From: an uncultured Lachnospiraceae bacterium
GTDB lineage: Bacteria > Bacillota > Clostridia > Lachnospirales > Lachnospiraceae
Direction of reading: 5' to 3'
Assembly (NCBI GenBank): GCA_905235345.1
Contig: CAJOLO010000175.1
Coordinates: 1 to 5,623 of the forward strand
DNA: 5,623 bases
This document shows positions 1 to 5,522 of the stretch, piece after piece. The number at the start of each line of letters is the position of its first letter. The stretch's first letter is position 1. The translations under genes and the position numbers were made by a program. The notes beneath the pieces were generated by a model. The model searched no databases. It had not been told where the DNA came from and saw only the letters and a list, made by a program, of their open reading frames with translations.

Positions 1-409
1 ACAGACGAGTGCCTGCTTTGACAGTGCACATTTTTTGAAAGGATATGAGGGAAAATGCAGTAATCTTCACGGACACAGATGGAAGGTGGAGATTACAGTG
101 GCAGCAGAGCAGTTGACAGAAGAAGGACAGACCAGGGGAATGGTGGTAGATTTCAAGACGCTGAAAGAAGATCTTAATAAGCTGTGCGACCATATGGATC
201 ACTGTCTTATAATCGAACATGGAAGTCTTAAGGATAAGACGTTAGATGCACTTAATGAAGAAGGCTTTAGAATTGTGGAAATGGATTTTCGGCCTACTGC
301 AGAGAATATGGCAGAGTATTTTTTTGATGAGATGGAAGAGATGGGCTATCAGGTCGTTCTTTCAAAAGTATTTGAGACCCCGAATAATTGTGCCGGATAT
401 AGCAGATAG
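1..409 (+). CDS. queD: 6-carboxytetrahydropterin synthase QueD (5' partial)
   Basis: QueD turns 7,8-dihydroneopterin triphosphate into 6-carboxy-5,6,7,8-tetrahydropterin, the second step from GTP to preQ0 and queuosine; it is a soluble zinc enzyme. The frame is already open at the left edge (codons start at base 2), and 135 residues are visible. Counting from base 2, FDSAHF (6-11) and LHGH (22-25) supply the three zinc-ligand histidines H10, H23 and H25. The catalytic Cys is C19 in CSNLHGH, the Asp-His pair is D66-H67 in MDHC, PTAEN is at 98-102, and the conserved Glu is E125 in the C-terminal VFETP. Family members are about 120-140 residues, so only a few N-terminal residues should be missing. 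The TTG at 35 falls inside the FDSAHFLKGY motif and cannot be the start. The gene leads a queD-queE-folE-queC block. It looks intact apart from the window cut. Confidence 0.95.
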   Translation, partial: QTSACFDSAHFLKGYEGKCSNLHGHRWKVEITVAAEQLTEEGQTRGMVVDFKTLKEDLNKLCDHMDHCLIIEHGSLKDKTLDALNEEGFRIVEMDFRPTAENMAEYFFDEMEEMGYQVVLSKVFETPNNCAGYSR

Positions 410-435
410 TTTTTATATGGTAAATCAGAGATATA

Positions 436-520
436 CGCTCCGCGAGGATGCACACGGATCTGCAGAGGAAGACCGCTAAAGCGGTCGCAAATCCGGCGCC
501 AGGTCTCGCGAGCGAGACTT
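436..520. repeat. GC-rich multi-hairpin intergenic element between queD and queE
   Basis: This non-coding stretch is about 64% G+C by hand count, far richer than the AT-rich DNA around it. It contains a perfect hairpin GACCGC-TAAA-GCGGTC (471-486) enclosed by CGGAT (455-459) pairing with ATCCG (491-495). A second hairpin of 8 bp, one of them G-T, with a CGAG loop lies at 501-520. CGCGAG (441-446) can also pair with CTCGCG (505-510), which would close the whole element but break the second hairpin, so two exclusive folds are possible. No T-tract follows, so a plain terminator is unlikely. It could be a dispersed REP/MITE-like intergenic repeat or a structured leader of queE; the sequence alone does not decide. 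Confidence 0.6.
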
Positions 521-521
521 G

Positions 522-528
522 AAAAGGG
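522..528 (+). promoter_or_regulatory. Ribosome binding site of queE
   Basis: AAAAGGG lies 12 nt before ATG 541 and only 3 nt before the in-frame GTG 532. Neither gap is ideal, which leaves the queE start uncertain by a few codons. The site begins directly after the second hairpin (501-520) of the upstream structured element, so folding of that hairpin could affect its accessibility (inference). Confidence 0.5.
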
Positions 529-540
529 TATGTGGAATCT

Positions 541-1272
541 ATGATTATGAATAATAAATATGATGATGTGATCGAACAGCAGGATAACAGAGCCTTCCGT
601 GTGGTTGAGCATTTTATAAGCATCAACGGAGAAGGAAGACGTGCGGGGCAGCTTGCTCTTTTTATCAGGTTTGCGGGCTGTAATCTGAGATGTGATTACT
701 GTGATACTTTGTGGGCAAACGACAAGGATGTTCCTTACGAAAGCTATATAGAAGAACTGCTGATAGAGATGATTGCCGCCTCAAAGGTGAAAAATGTCAC
801 TCTTACAGGAGGAGAACCTCTGATACAGCCGGGAATGAAAGAACTGCTTGGAAGACTCAGAACCATGAGGGAGCACAGGATAGAGATAGAGACTAACGGA
901 AGCGTAGATATAACAGAATTTTTTCCGGAAAGAGAGGATTTTGCTGAGGATAACGTAACCTTTACCGTGGATTACAAGACAGGTGCAAGTGGAATGGAAC
1001 AGCACATGTGTATGAAGAATTTTGAATCGGTGAGGAGTGTTGATACAGTAAAGTTTGTGGTTGGTGACCGGTCTGATATCGAGAAGGCTTCGGAAATCAT
1101 TAAAGAATACTCGCTTGTTGATAAGAAATGTGGAATATATATAAGTCCGTGTTTTGGTCTGATAGAGCCGGTTGAGATTGCAGATTATCTTGTAAAGCAC
1201 AGGCTTAATGATGTTAATGTTCAGCTTCAGCTCCATAAATACATATGGAATCCTGATGCAAGGGGAGTGTGA
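541..1272 (+). CDS. queE: 7-carboxy-7-deazaguanine synthase QueE, radical SAM
   Basis: QueE is a radical SAM enzyme that contracts 6-carboxytetrahydropterin to 7-carboxy-7-deazaguanine, the third step to preQ0. With ATG 541 as start the protein has 243 residues, within the family's usual 210-250. The N-terminal SINGEGRRAGQ segment (27-37) is typical. The [4Fe-4S] motif CX3CX2C is C47-C51-C54 in CNLRCDYCDTLWAN, and the SAM-contacting TGGEPL is at 89-94. Start choice: an AAAAGGG ribosome binding site (522-528) precedes three in-frame candidates, GTG 532 (3-nt gap, too close), ATG 541 (12-nt gap) and ATG 547. Homology begins only around residue 19, so homology cannot settle the start; 541 is the best compromise. 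It lies 131 bp after queD, across a structured element. The sequence resembles the QueE subtype of clostridia (inference from memory). Confidence 0.95.
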   Translation: MIMNNKYDDVIEQQDNRAFRVVEHFISINGEGRRAGQLALFIRFAGCNLRCDYCDTLWANDKDVPYESYIEELLIEMIAASKVKNVTLTGGEPLIQPGMKELLGRLRTMREHRIEIETNGSVDITEFFPEREDFAEDNVTFTVDYKTGASGMEQHMCMKNFESVRSVDTVKFVVGDRSDIEKASEIIKEYSLVDKKCGIYISPCFGLIEPVEIADYLVKHRLNDVNVQLQLHKYIWNPDARGV

Positions 1273-1289
1273 AGTTATGTGTGAGATTA

Positions 1290-1354
1290 TTATGTTGACA
1301 TTTTATGTGAATATATTATGTTAATGTATTATGTAAATGTGTTATGTAAATATG
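1290..1354. repeat. Five 13-bp tandem repeats upstream of folE
   Basis: Five head-to-tail units of exactly 13 bp start at 1290, 1303, 1316, 1329 and 1342, with consensus TTATGTNAATRTN. The first six bases TTATGT are identical in all five, as are A at position 9 and T at position 12. A further degenerate copy (TTATGTGTGAGAT) begins at 1275, two bases out of phase. The array fills most of the queE-folE gap. A 13-bp period is not a multiple of three and the stretch holds no convincing gene. It may be a simple slippage array, or repeated operator sites for a regulator of folE; a TTGACA box lies within the first unit. Confidence 0.8.
1295..1322 (+). promoter_or_regulatory. Possible sigma-A promoter for folE-queC
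   Basis: A perfect -35 box TTGACA (1295-1300) is followed after 16 bp by TATGTT (1317-1322), which matches four of the six -10 bases. It sits inside the 13-bp tandem repeat array, and the predicted transcript would start about 70 nt before folE. The -10 is weak and the AT-rich repeat makes chance matches likely, so this is tentative. Confidence 0.35.
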
Positions 1355-1390
1355 CTATTCTTAAATTGAAATACTATGAATATACAGGAT

Positions 1391-1395
1391 GGAGG
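1391..1395 (+). promoter_or_regulatory. Ribosome binding site that sets the folE start
   Basis: GGAGG sits 5 nt before ATG 1401. The upstream in-frame ATG at 1389 overlaps this site and has no ribosome binding site of its own, so translation should begin at 1401. Confidence 0.85.
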
Positions 1396-1400
1396 CAGTT

Positions 1401-1976
1401 ATGATAGATCAGGAAGCAATCAGGAAACATATTAGAGGAATAATTGAAGCTTTAGGCGATGATCCGGAAAGGGAAGGACTTAAAGAAACCCCGGAAAGAG
1501 TAGCGAGAATGTATGCAGAAGTATTTGAAGGTATGAATTATACCAATGATGAAATTGCGGAAATGTTCTCAAAATGCTTTGATGTTCCCGAAAACGGTAA
1601 TCATGATATGGTGGTAGTCAAGGATATTGATGTATTCAGTTATTGCGAGCACCATCTGGCATTGATGTATGATATGAAGGTGACAGTGGCATATATACCT
1701 AAGGGAAAAGTGATAGGTTTAAGTAAGATTGCCAGAATTGCCGACATGGTAGCAAAGCGACTTCAACTTCAGGAAAGGATAGGAACCGATATCGCTGATG
1801 TTATCAGTAAGGCAACAGGTTCGCCGGATGTTGCGGTATATATTGAGGGAACTCATAGTTGTATGACGACAAGGGGCATTAAGAAATCTGCAGCAAGAAC
1901 AGTTACGACTACATTCAGGGGCAGGTTCGAGGAAGATAAAGAGTTGCAGAATCGCCTTTTGCTAATGATAAAATAA
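1401..1976 (+). CDS. folE: GTP cyclohydrolase I FolE
   Basis: FolE opens GTP to 7,8-dihydroneopterin triphosphate, the shared first step of folate and queuosine synthesis. From ATG 1401 it has 191 residues, normal for the bacterial enzyme, which forms a toroidal homodecamer. The family motif GLKETPERVARMY is at 26-38. The zinc site is C82 and H85 in YCEHH together with C154 in THSCMTTRG; H84 and H152 match the conserved active-site histidines. The GLSKIARIADMVAKRLQLQERI block (106-127) is also typical. An in-frame ATG at 1389 overlaps the GGAGG ribosome binding site and is rejected. Lying between queE and queC, this copy probably feeds dihydroneopterin triphosphate to QueD; whether the genome has another folE for folate cannot be seen here. 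Its last 15 bases, including the stop codon, are repeated exactly at 2088-2102. Confidence 0.97.
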   Translation: MIDQEAIRKHIRGIIEALGDDPEREGLKETPERVARMYAEVFEGMNYTNDEIAEMFSKCFDVPENGNHDMVVVKDIDVFSYCEHHLALMYDMKVTVAYIPKGKVIGLSKIARIADMVAKRLQLQERIGTDIADVISKATGSPDVAVYIEGTHSCMTTRGIKKSAARTVTTTFRGRFEEDKELQNRLLLMIK

Positions 1977-2102
1977 TAGCACGCAGCGGTACATAATGCA
2001 CCAAAATACGGTGCATAAGTACCGGCGGCTCCAAAGCACCTGTTTATGGAATCTGTACAATATGTACAATCCAATATTCGCAATTATCTAATGATAAAAT
2101 AA
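1962..2102. repeat. 111-bp segment flanked by exact 15-bp direct repeats
   Basis: CTAATGATAAAATAA occurs at 1962-1976, forming the last codons and stop of folE, and again at 2088-2102. The 111 bp between them (1977-2087) contain a long imperfect hairpin and a short tandem repeat but no convincing gene. An exact 15-bp repeat this close is unlikely by chance even in AT-rich DNA. It suggests an insertion that duplicated its target, or a local duplication followed by divergence. Deletion by recombination between the repeats would leave folE intact. Confidence 0.7.
1987..2024. repeat. Long imperfect hairpin between folE and queC
   Basis: CGGTAC (1987-1992) pairs with GTACCG (2019-2024), and inside it ATGCACC (1996-2002) pairs with GGTGCAT (2010-2016). 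A small internal loop (ATA against AA) separates the two stems and the apical loop is AAAATAC. In total 13 bp pair. No T-tract follows, so it is not a standard intrinsic terminator. It lies inside the segment bounded by 15-bp direct repeats and may be the core of a small non-coding repeat. Confidence 0.6.
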
Positions 2103-2162
2103 CGAGGAAAGGTGGCGCTGTATCCGTAGTTCAAAGCAACGTGATCAGCAACAACAATAGGA

Positions 2163-2168
2163 TAGGAG
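2163..2168 (+). promoter_or_regulatory. Ribosome binding site used to place the queC start
   Basis: TAGGAG ends 11 nt before ATG 2180. The in-frame GTG at 2141 has no such site within a useful distance, so ATG 2180 is preferred. The spacing is slightly long. Confidence 0.6.
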
Positions 2169-2179
2169 TGACTAAGAAT

Positions 2180-2854
2180 ATGAAAATGAATACAAGAAAT
2201 AAGGATGCAGCAGTAGTGGTGTTCAGTGGAGGTCAGGACAGTACAACATGCCTTTTATGGGCTTTGAAGAGATATAAAGAGGTTGTGGCTGTATCATTTG
2301 ATTATGGACAAAGGCACAAAGCAGAGCTTGAGTGTGCAAAAGAGATTGCCGGAGAGCTTAATGTGGAATGGCATGTACTTGATATGTCGCTTCTTAATCA
2401 GCTGGCACCTAATTCCCTTACAAGAGCGGAGATTGAGGTGGAGAAAGAGGCACCTGTTGATGATGTACCCAACAGTGTTGTAGATGGAAGAAATATGCTT
2501 TTTCTCACATTTGCCGCAGTATTTGCAAAGCAGAAAGGAATCACTGATATAATAACAGGAGTATCGCAAAGTGATTTTTCGGGATATCCGGATTGCAGAG
2601 ATGTATTTATCAAATCCCTTAATGCAACCCTTAATCTGGCGATGGATTACACCTTCTGCATAGAAACGCCGCTTATGTGGATAGATAAGGCGGATACATG
2701 GAAGCTTGCCGATGATCTGGGCGGACTTTCTATCGTCAGGGATAAGACATTAACCTGTTATAACGGAATTAAGGGTAATGGCTGTGGAAATTGTCCGAGC
2801 TGCAGATTAAGGCGAGAGGGATATGAGAAGTTTCTTGAAAAATATAAAAAATAA
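2180..2854 (+). CDS. queC: 7-cyano-7-deazaguanine (preQ0) synthase QueC
   Basis: QueC uses ATP and ammonia to convert 7-carboxy-7-deazaguanine to the nitrile preQ0, the last of the four steps from GTP encoded in this block. From ATG 2180 it has 224 residues, typical of the family. The PP-loop ATP-binding motif SGGQDST is at 16-22, right after the AVVVF strand. DGRNMLFLTFAA and GVSQSDFSGYPDCR are characteristic of QueC. The C-terminal zinc site is intact, with C193, C202, C205 and C208 (GCGNCPSCRLR). A longer form from GTP 2141-position codon GTG is possible in frame, but it would add 13 residues before the usual QueC N terminus and has no ribosome binding site. The gene is 203 bp after folE, across the direct-repeat segment, and is the last gene of the queuosine block. 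Confidence 0.96.
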   Translation: MKMNTRNKDAAVVVFSGGQDSTTCLLWALKRYKEVVAVSFDYGQRHKAELECAKEIAGELNVEWHVLDMSLLNQLAPNSLTRAEIEVEKEAPVDDVPNSVVDGRNMLFLTFAAVFAKQKGITDIITGVSQSDFSGYPDCRDVFIKSLNATLNLAMDYTFCIETPLMWIDKADTWKLADDLGGLSIVRDKTLTCYNGIKGNGCGNCPSCRLRREGYEKFLEKYKK

Positions 2855-2871
2855 AACAGTAAAGTTATTTT

Positions 2872-2903
2872 AGTGAGATGTGTGTAATTACACGCATCTC
2901 ATT
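2872..2903 (+). terminator. Hairpin after queC, weak terminator candidate
   Basis: The arms 2872-2884 and 2891-2903 pair over 13 positions with two G-T pairs around a short AT loop (TAATTA); the core is GAGATGTGTGTAA facing TTACACGCATCTC. It lies 17 bp after the queC stop, where the queuosine block should end. Only ATTTAAA follows on the + strand, so the T-tract is poor and termination efficiency is uncertain. Confidence 0.5.
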
Positions 2904-2981
2904 TAAATGCCGGTACAGTCAGATTGTGACAGTAATATTGCATAATAAAAAAAGTAAAAAATGTAAAATTATGGTATATTC

Positions 2982-3010
2982 TTGCATTATTGGCAGAAAA
3001 TAGTTATAAT
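2982..3010 (+). promoter_or_regulatory. Sigma-A type promoter of the lipid kinase gene
   Basis: TTGCAT (2982-2987), a 17-bp spacer and a perfect TATAAT (3005-3010) form a plausible promoter, with A-rich DNA just upstream (2942-2970) that could act as an UP element. The expected transcript start near 3017 gives a leader of about 40 nt. It would let the lipid kinase and probably glmM be transcribed separately from the queuosine genes. Confidence 0.6.
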
Positions 3011-3037
3011 AGAACAACTATGTTATATCAATATTTC

Positions 3038-3043
3038 AGGAGG
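3038..3043 (+). promoter_or_regulatory. Ribosome binding site of the lipid kinase
   Basis: A perfect AGGAGG lies 13 nt before ATG 3057, longer than the usual 5-9 nt. The ATG at 3044 directly after it is out of frame, and the only other nearby in-frame start is ATG 3066, still farther away. Starts upstream of the site (TTG 2982) would be inside the promoter. Confidence 0.65.
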
Positions 3044-3056
3044 ATGTTGTCCAGAG

Positions 3057-3941
3057 ATGAAGAATATGTTATTTATTCTGAATCCTTCAGCGGGAAGAAA
3101 GCATATAAAGAGTAAGCTCTTTGATATTGTAGACATTTTCGTTAAGGGTGGATATGATGTGAAAGTATATCCTACCCAGTCAAAAGGAGATGCAAAGCGC
3201 ATTGTCAGTGAAGAAGGCTGGGTTCATGATGTTATAGTATGTGCAGGTGGTGACGGTACTCTTGACGAAGTTGTATCGGGATGTATGGAATGTGGATGTG
3301 ATACTCCGATTGGTTACATACCATGTGGTACGACTAATGATTTTGCAAGAAGTCTTGGAATTCCCAAGGATCATATAAGAGCTGCAAAGAGAATTGTCAA
3401 GTATGAGCCTCAGCCTATCGATATAGGTTCATTTAACGGCGACAGCTTTGTGTATGTTGCTGCATTTGGTGCATTTACCGAGGTGACGTATAAGACCCCT
3501 CAGGGCTATAAGAATTATCTGGGGCATATGGCGTATGTGTTAGAAGGAATTAAGAGTGTATCGAATCTTACACCTCATCACATGAAGATAGAACATGATG
3601 GAGATGTTATTGAGGATGATTTTATTCTGGGAATGGTAACCAATTCACTTACGGTTGGAGGATTTACAAGCCCTAATGCCAAGCTTGCCAAGTTCGATGA
3701 CGGATTGTTCGAGGCATTATTCATTAAGTTTCCAACCAATCCGATTGATTTTCAAGCTACGTTCTCGTCTTATCTCATGGGCGAATATAATCCTGATTAT
3801 ATGTATCAGTTCAAGGCGAAACGTGTGGTTGTTGAGAGCCCTGAGGCTGTTATGTGGACGTTGGACGGTGAATTCGGCGGAAGTGTGACATATTCTGAAA
3901 TTGTAAATATGCAGCATGCAGTGAATATTATTAAAAAATAG
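3057..3941 (+). CDS. YegS/DgkB-family lipid kinase, probable diacylglycerol kinase
   Basis: This protein of 294 residues belongs to the diacylglycerol/sphingosine kinase fold family (DgkB, YegS, BmrU). Such enzymes phosphorylate a lipid alcohol, usually diacylglycerol, with ATP at the inner face of the membrane. The N-terminal NPSAGR (9-14) precedes the nucleotide-binding GGDGT (64-68) and PCGTTNDFARSLGIP (89-103), all family hallmarks. The C-terminal half is a beta-rich lipid-binding domain ending with WTLDGEFGG. There is no signal peptide or membrane segment. The exact substrate cannot be read from the sequence. In Gram-positive bacteria DgkB recycles diacylglycerol released by lipoteichoic-acid synthesis; the nearby envelope genes make that role attractive (inference). 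Start ATG 3057 follows AGGAGG; longer in-frame starts lack homology and overlap the promoter. It has its own promoter and lies 47 bp before glmM. Confidence 0.9.
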   Translation: MKNMLFILNPSAGRKHIKSKLFDIVDIFVKGGYDVKVYPTQSKGDAKRIVSEEGWVHDVIVCAGGDGTLDEVVSGCMECGCDTPIGYIPCGTTNDFARSLGIPKDHIRAAKRIVKYEPQPIDIGSFNGDSFVYVAAFGAFTEVTYKTPQGYKNYLGHMAYVLEGIKSVSNLTPHHMKIEHDGDVIEDDFILGMVTNSLTVGGFTSPNAKLAKFDDGLFEALFIKFPTNPIDFQATFSSYLMGEYNPDYMYQFKAKRVVVESPEAVMWTLDGEFGGSVTYSEIVNMQHAVNIIKK

Positions 3942-3988
3942 AATACTATACTATTATAAATATATCAGAACAGAGAGGAATTTATTTC

Positions 3989-5344
3989 ATGGGTAAATAT
4001 TTTGGTACAGACGGATTTCGTGGAGAAGCTAATGTGAATCTCACGGTTGAGCACGCTTATAAGGTTGGAAGATATTTAGGATATTATTACGGAAAGAACC
4101 ATGAGGATGGTAAGGCGAGCATAGTTATCGGCAAGGATACAAGACGGTCATCATATATGTTTGAGTATTCATTGGTAGCTGGACTTACGGCCAGCGGTGC
4201 AGATGTGTATCTTATGCATGTGACTCCGACACCGAGTGTATCATATATTGTAAGACTTGATGAATTTGATTGCGGAATAATGATATCGGCAAGCCACAAT
4301 CCATATTATGATAACGGAATTAAGGTTATCAATGGTCAGGGATCTAAGCTTGAGGCTTCTGTCGAGGAGGAGATTGAGAAATATATTGACGGAGAGATAC
4401 CGGAGATTCCTTTTGCAAAGAGAGAGCAGATAGGAAAGACTGTTGACTATGCGATGGGAAGAAACAGATACATCGGTTATCTGATGACATTGGCAACACG
4501 TTCTTACAAACATAAGAGAATTGGTCTTGATTGTGCCAACGGAGCATCGTCAACAGTTGCAAAGGCTGTGTTCGAAGCATTGGGAGCCAAGACATATGTG
4601 ATCAATAATAATCCGGATGGTATCAATATAAATGAGAACTGTGGTTCCACTCATATCGAACAGTTACAACAGCTGGTTAAGGAGAACGGGCTGGACATTG
4701 GATTTGCATATGACGGAGATGCAGACAGATGTCTTGCAGTGGATGAAAACGGAGATGTTATAGACGGTGATAAGATTCTTTATGCATGCGGATGTTATCT
4801 GTCAGAACGTGGAGAACTTAATAATAATACCATTGTTACAACGGTTATGTCCAATCTCGGACTTTACAAGGCATTAGACCGCAGGAATATCTCTTATGAG
4901 AAGACAGCGGTTGGAGATAAGTATGTTTTCGAGAATATGATGGAGAACGGTCACTCTTTAGGCGGAGAGCAGAGCGGACATATTATATTCAGTAAGTACG
5001 CAACTACAGGAGACGGAGTACTTACTTCCATCAAGCTTATGGAGGTCATTCTTGAGAAGAAAGTGGCTGCTTCAGAGCTTTTCAGGGATCTTAAGATATA
5101 TCCGCAGCTGTTACAGAACGTTAAGGTTAAGAGTAAGCCGGAAGCGAGAGAAGATGAGGATGTTAAGGCTGCTGTTAAACGGGTTGAGGAGGCTCTTGGT
5201 GATGAGGGAAGAATTCTTATCCGTGAGAGTGGTACGGAGCCTGTTATCAGGGTAATGGTCGAGGCTTCCACCGATGAGCTTTGTAAACAATATGTAGATG
5301 AAGTGGTTAAGGTGATCAGAGATAAGGGTCATGAGGTACAATAA
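3989..5344 (+). CDS. glmM: Phosphoglucosamine mutase GlmM
   Basis: GlmM interconverts glucosamine-6-phosphate and glucosamine-1-phosphate in the cytosol, supplying UDP-GlcNAc for peptidoglycan and other envelope polymers. The 451 residues match the usual 445-450 of the alpha-D-phosphohexomutase family. The N terminus YFGTDGFRG (4-12) is diagnostic. The phosphoserine loop ISASHNP carries the catalytic S102, the magnesium loop DGDADR gives D242, D244 and D246, the sugar-binding GEQSGH is at 326-331, and the phosphate-binding RESGTEPVIRV is at 412-422. All key residues are present. AGAGG (3974-3978) lies 10 nt before ATG 3989, which settles the start. It follows the lipid kinase by 47 bp and is probably co-transcribed with it. 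No glmS or glmS ribozyme is seen here. A PgcA-type phosphoglucomutase is unlikely given the N terminus and length. Confidence 0.97.
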   Translation: MGKYFGTDGFRGEANVNLTVEHAYKVGRYLGYYYGKNHEDGKASIVIGKDTRRSSYMFEYSLVAGLTASGADVYLMHVTPTPSVSYIVRLDEFDCGIMISASHNPYYDNGIKVINGQGSKLEASVEEEIEKYIDGEIPEIPFAKREQIGKTVDYAMGRNRYIGYLMTLATRSYKHKRIGLDCANGASSTVAKAVFEALGAKTYVINNNPDGININENCGSTHIEQLQQLVKENGLDIGFAYDGDADRCLAVDENGDVIDGDKILYACGCYLSERGELNNNTIVTTVMSNLGLYKALDRRNISYEKTAVGDKYVFENMMENGHSLGGEQSGHIIFSKYATTGDGVLTSIKLMEVILEKKVAASELFRDLKIYPQLLQNVKVKSKPEAREDEDVKAAVKRVEEALGDEGRILIRESGTEPVIRVMVEASTDELCKQYVDEVVKVIRDKGHEVQ

Positions 5345-5348
5345 TGGT

Positions 5349-5415
5349 AATGACATTGTCATTGTAATATGAATCAATTAAGAATCAATGACATTGTGTA
5401 TGAATCAATGTCATT
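5349..5415. repeat. AATGACATT / GAATCAAT repeat cluster after glmM
   Basis: Right after the glmM stop there is a near-perfect palindrome AATGACATTGTCATT (5349-5363; 7-bp arms around one T). AATGACATTG recurs at 5387-5396 and as its inverse complement CAATGTCATT at 5406-5415, giving a 10-bp inverted repeat with a 9-nt spacer. GAATCAAT occurs three times (5371-5378, 5382-5389, 5402-5409). TGACATT appears once more at 5501, beyond the next element. The 5387-5415 hairpin lacks a following T-tract, so terminator function is doubtful. Repeated operator sites or a decayed palindromic repeat are possible. Confidence 0.7.
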
Positions 5416-5420
5416 TACAT

Positions 5421-5494
5421 AAGCCTTCCCCTTATAGGGGAAGGTGGCAGCAAATCTTTGATTTGCTGACGGATGAGGTGAACCACAAGGCTTT
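5421..5494. repeat. 74-bp inverted-end intergenic repeat element with two hairpins
   Basis: The element begins with AAGCCTT (5421-5427) and ends with its inverse complement AAGGCTT (5488-5494). Inside are two perfect hairpins: CCTTCCCC-TTATA-GGGGAAGG (5424-5444) and CAGCAAATC-TTT-GATTTGCTG (5448-5468), followed by ACGGATGAGGTG. The pattern of a CTTCCCC...GGGGAAGGTGGC hairpin, a second hairpin of variable sequence and then TGACGGATGAGG is one I recall as a dispersed intergenic repeat in many gut Clostridia; this was not searched. It has no coding potential and is best read as a small non-autonomous MITE- or REP-like repeat. Confidence 0.75.
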
Positions 5495-5522
5495 AATTAC
5501 TGACATTATATAATGAATAGAT

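Noticed and set aside
35..409. Internal TTG at 35 as the queD start
   Set aside because: The upstream in-frame codons encode the conserved FDSAHF zinc-ligand motif, so the gene runs off the left edge.
410..531. A preQ1 riboswitch in the queD-queE gap
   Set aside because: The short preQ1-I pattern of a small stem followed by an A-rich tail ending near the ribosome binding site is not present, and riboswitches of this class normally precede the first gene of the operon.
530..544. Four-codon mini-ORF (ATG 530 to TGA 544) overlapping the queE start
   Set aside because: Only 1 nt separates its ATG from AAAAGGG, too close for initiation, and nothing else supports a leader peptide.
781..1236. 151-codon minus-strand frame opposite queE
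   Set aside because: It is antisense to a well-supported radical SAM gene, has no recognisable motif and no ribosome binding site context.
2982..3056. N-terminal extension of the lipid kinase from TTG 2982
   Set aside because: The extra 25 residues lack family similarity and their DNA contains the promoter and the AGGAGG ribosome binding site.
3942..3988. Promoter in the lipid kinase-glmM gap (TATACT / TATTATAAA)
   Set aside because: AT-rich matches to a -10 box occur but no acceptable -35 box lies 16-18 bp upstream; co-transcription is simpler.
4951..5271. 106-codon minus-strand frame opposite glmM
   Set aside because: Serine/leucine-rich low-complexity translation antisense to the conserved GlmM C-terminal domain; a coding shadow.
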